A stretch of DNA of 44,686 nt from a virus: positions 1 to 44,686 of IMG/VR virus record IMGVR_UViG_3300037585_004443. One strand, written 5' to 3'. Made by a program: the position numbers and the translations under genes. Position 1 is the stretch's first letter. The number at the start of each line of letters is the position of its first letter. Positions 42,901 through 44,686 of the stretch are shown here, piece by piece. Under the pieces are notes generated by a model. That model had not been told where the DNA came from, made no database searches, and saw only the letters and a list, made by a program, of their open reading frames with translations.

Positions 42901-43338
42901 TTAAGCTATTGTACAGCCTGTTACGTTTCCTAAGAATTCTTTATGGTATACCGCCGCTTTCTTTCCGTATTTAGCTGGAGAATAAGATGTACCAGCGCCA
43001 CCTGTAGCCGTTGTTAATTCTTTAGCCTCAGTAGTTTCAGCATCAGCTACTACTATAATCCCTGCGTTTCTTTTGTTAGGATTAGGATTCATTATAGATG
43101 CTAAAGAAGCCATAACTTCTTTATGTGTATCTGTTTTGATAGCCAGTGTTACTACTTTTACAGTGTCTGCACCTAGAGTGTCCATGAAATTTAATGTCAT
43201 AGCGTTATCACCTGTTGGGTTAGCTCCTAAATAAGCACTAGCTGGTATGCATATAGCCTCTGTTGTTGTTTCAACAGCTGCTTCTGCAAAGTAAAGATAA
43301 GGTCCTTTTTGTAAACCTCTAATGTTTTGTACTGCCAT
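42901..43338 (-). CDS. Small putative virion protein (paralogue 1)
   Basis: A 145-residue protein starting MAVQNIRGLQKGPYLYFAEA, with CIPASAYLGANP and THKEVMASLASIM. Its YLYF, PASxYLG and HK...A...A positions align with the shorter neighbour at 42498-42875. The C-terminus (PAKYGKKAAVYHKEFLGNVT) is extra. A 71-base, A-rich spacer separates it from the GroES gene. That is the longest clear gap near here, so an internal start of transcription is possible, though I see no convincing promoter. Likely an abundant virion protein; this is inference. Confidence 0.72.
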   Translation of the reverse strand: MAVQNIRGLQKGPYLYFAEAAVETTTEAICIPASAYLGANPTGDNAMTLNFMDTLGADTVKVVTLAIKTDTHKEVMASLASIMNPNPNKRNAGIIVVADAETTEAKELTTATGGAGTSYSPAKYGKKAAVYHKEFLGNVTGCTIA

Positions 43339-43409
43339 TTGTTTTGTTTTTGTTAATTAATAATTTGTTTTATGTTTTAAGTTTTGGGGTTTGCGGGTTG
43401 TGGTTTAGG

Positions 43410-43667
43410 TTAATCTACTAGAACTACGTCACCATCACGAATGACCCGGTAAAGTACATCTTTCCATGATATATCGTGTCCAGCATGTTTATCGTAATAT
43501 ATCGTATCACCATCTTTTAGTCCTTCCACAAGATTTCCACACGATATTATTTTTGCTTTTATATAACGGTTGTCTACATCCGTATCATCCGTCATTATAA
43601 GACCAGCAACCGTTTTAGGTTCTGTCTTTATTCTATCTACTATAATATATCTATTAATTGCTTTCAT
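43410..43667 (-). CDS. groES: GroES-like co-chaperonin
   Basis: An 85-residue co-chaperonin (usual GroES about 97). It contains RYIIVDRIK, AGLIMTDD (mobile loop with LIM as the hydrophobic tripeptide that contacts GroEL), KAKIISCGN, LKDGDTIYYDKHAGHDISW and VLYRVIRDGDVVLV, matching GroES strands in order. It caps the GroEL ring and closes the folding chamber. Its ATG lies 14 bases inside the end of the GroEL gene, so both are made together. Gene order is GroEL then GroES, the reverse of bacterial operons. Phage T4 uses its own Gp31 for capsid folding; a similar late role for capsid or tail proteins is likely here. Confidence 0.88.
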   Translation of the reverse strand: MKAINRYIIVDRIKTEPKTVAGLIMTDDTDVDNRYIKAKIISCGNLVEGLKDGDTIYYDKHAGHDISWKDVLYRVIRDGDVVLVD

Positions 43668-44686
43668 TCATTCTCATATTTGAAATTACACAATCTGCAG
43701 ATATAATTGTTGATACTACACTCACTGCATTTTTGAGCGCCGATTTTGTAACCAAAACCGGATCTATAATACCGGCTGAGATCATTATAGCATTTTCTCC
43801 TGTCACCACATCTATACCTTGTCCTTCTGGTTCGCTGTAATTTATATAATCTATACCAGCATTGTTAAGTACAGTATAAAAAGGAGCTTGAATAGCTTTT
43901 AGTAGTATCTCTTCACCCACCGCTTTAGCGGAGATTTTCTGAGATGCGTTTAGTAGTGCCACGCCTCCTCCTGGTACTATCCCTTCTTTTAATGCTGCTT
44001 TTGTAGCGTAAATAGCGTCTTCTATTCTATCTTTCTTTTCTTTGAGTTCAACCTTGGAATCAGCACCTACTTTTACCATTCCAACACTTCCCGATAGCAT
44101 AGCTAATCTTTCTCTATGTTTCTTTTGTATAAACGGGTTTTTATCCCATTTATCTATAGTTTTTTTAATACTCTCGATTCTCTCTTCCATCTCGTCCTCT
44201 GGAGTCTCTATGGTAAGAACTGTATTTTTGTCATCTGTAATTGCAGTATAAGCTTCACCTAAACAATCTACATCGATTAAATCAAGATCATCACCTAATT
44301 GCTCGTTAATTACTTTAGCTCCAACAAGGAAAGCAAGATCTGCAATAGTATCTTCTTTGGTTGGCCCAAAGCCTGGTAAGTCAACTATATTAACTTTTAT
44401 ATTACCTTTCACCTTATTCATAAGAAGAGCAGCTTTAACTTGTTGGTCAACTGGAGCGACTATAAGTAATGGACGCTTAGTTTTTATAACATGCTCTAAT
44501 ACTGTTTGTATTTTCCTTATATTTGGTATTTCTGAAGATACTATTAATACTAATGGGTTATCAAGCTCAGCTATCTGCTTGTCCTTATCAGTAACGAAAT
44601 GTGGGGATGTGAGTCCTGAGTCGATTTGAACACCGTCAACAACTTCAACGTATGTCTCTTCAGTTGGAGACTCTTCCATTAATACC
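43654..44686 (-). CDS. groEL: GroEL chaperonin, C-terminal two thirds (cut by window edge)
   Basis: About 343 codons are visible; the frame stays open to the right edge, so the first third (equatorial N-terminus, roughly residues 1-180) lies outside. Seen in order: the apical start VDGVQIDSGLTSPHF, LLIVAPVDQQVKAAL, VDLPGFGPTKEDTIADLAFL, then KEKKDRIEDAIYATKAALKE and GIVPGGGVALL. The Asp in RIEDAIYATKAA matches the ATP-hydrolysis Asp398 of E. coli GroEL. It ends NMRMNESN, without a GGM-repeat tail. Phage-encoded GroEL is known but uncommon. It overlaps groES by 14 bases. It would fold phage proteins within the double ring (or a smaller ring). Strong call. Confidence 0.93.
   Translation of the reverse strand, partial: VLMEESPTEETYVEVVDGVQIDSGLTSPHFVTDKDKQIAELDNPLVLIVSSEIPNIRKIQTVLEHVIKTKRPLLIVAPVDQQVKAALLMNKVKGNIKVNIVDLPGFGPTKEDTIADLAFLVGAKVINEQLGDDLDLIDVDCLGEAYTAITDDKNTVLTIETPEDEMEERIESIKKTIDKWDKNPFIQKKHRERLAMLSGSVGMVKVGADSKVELKEKKDRIEDAIYATKAALKEGIVPGGGVALLNASQKISAKAVGEEILLKAIQAPFYTVLNNAGIDYINYSEPEGQGIDVVTGENAIMISAGIIDPVLVTKSALKNAVSVVSTIISADCVISNMRMNESN

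Noticed and set aside
43339-43409. Late promoter in the gap between groES and the next gene
   Set aside because: The gap is A-rich but I found no TAnnTTTG-type Bacteroidota -7 element with a matching -33 element on the minus strand.

Overview
This window is a piece of the late (virion assembly and structure) region of a large, AT-rich double-stranded DNA phage, almost certainly tailed and probably short-tailed (podovirus-like). Every gene I can support lies on the minus strand, so the biological order runs from high to low coordinates. Genes are packed end to end, often with TAATG-type stop/start overlaps, and both window edges cut a gene. I see no integrase, replication gene, tRNA, CRISPR array or insertion sequence. 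Host inference: a marine member of the Bacteroidota, probably Flavobacteriia. The reasons are A-rich, Shine-Dalgarno-free leaders before most starts, a signal peptide ending in the Ala-Gln junction common in that phylum, and many Cys-rich repeats of the GCTDPxAxNY...DDGSC type familiar from flavobacterial surface proteins. Many proteins look like those I recall from marine metagenomic (uvMED-type) phage contigs. I cannot run a search to confirm this.

Layout in transcription order. (1) 44.7-43.4 kb: a GroEL chaperonin (N-terminus outside the window) overlapping a GroES. (2) 43.3-42.5 kb: two small paralogous putative virion proteins. (3) 42.5-40.3 kb: a winged-helix-like protein, then four small basic proteins, several carrying a shared N-terminal FKLxSGN-like peptide; one has an HExxH metallopeptidase motif. 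(4) 40.3-38.5 kb: a holin-like membrane protein, a putative beta-rich virion protein and two small conserved proteins. (5) 38.5-37.7 kb: a protein that reads as two tandem GroES-like domains, then a small-terminase candidate. (6) 37.7-30.3 kb: large terminase, portal, scaffold and major capsid protein, followed by a UUCG hairpin terminator. (7) 30.3-27.0 kb: a head/neck protein, a 56-residue Cys-rich protein and two connector/ring candidates. (8) 27.0-16.1 kb: what looks like one ancestral tail-nozzle/stabilisation gene, now split by two in-frame stops and carrying about 2.5 kb of Cys-rich tandem repeats. (9) 16.1-11.4 kb: tail-associated proteins, including one with an internal S74-type chaperone domain. 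(10) 11.4-2.2 kb: a 3070-residue polyvalent protein with an HExxH motif, a HAD-phosphatase domain, membrane segments and two C-terminal zinc knuckles. (11) 2.2-0 kb: a signal-peptide-bearing beta-barrel-like protein, a second strongly tagged basic protein and a single-pass membrane protein.

How they may work together: GroEL, GroES and possibly the double GroES-like protein would help fold the capsid and tail proteins. Terminase, portal, scaffold and capsid protein build and fill the head. The small tagged basic proteins and the giant protein are candidates for head cargo delivered with DNA. The Cys-rich nozzle arm probably faces the cell surface. The most noteworthy observations are the split, repeat-loaded nozzle gene, the N-terminal peptide tag shared by unrelated small proteins (one a putative metalloprotease), and the chaperonin set of GroEL, GroES and a tandem GroES-like protein.
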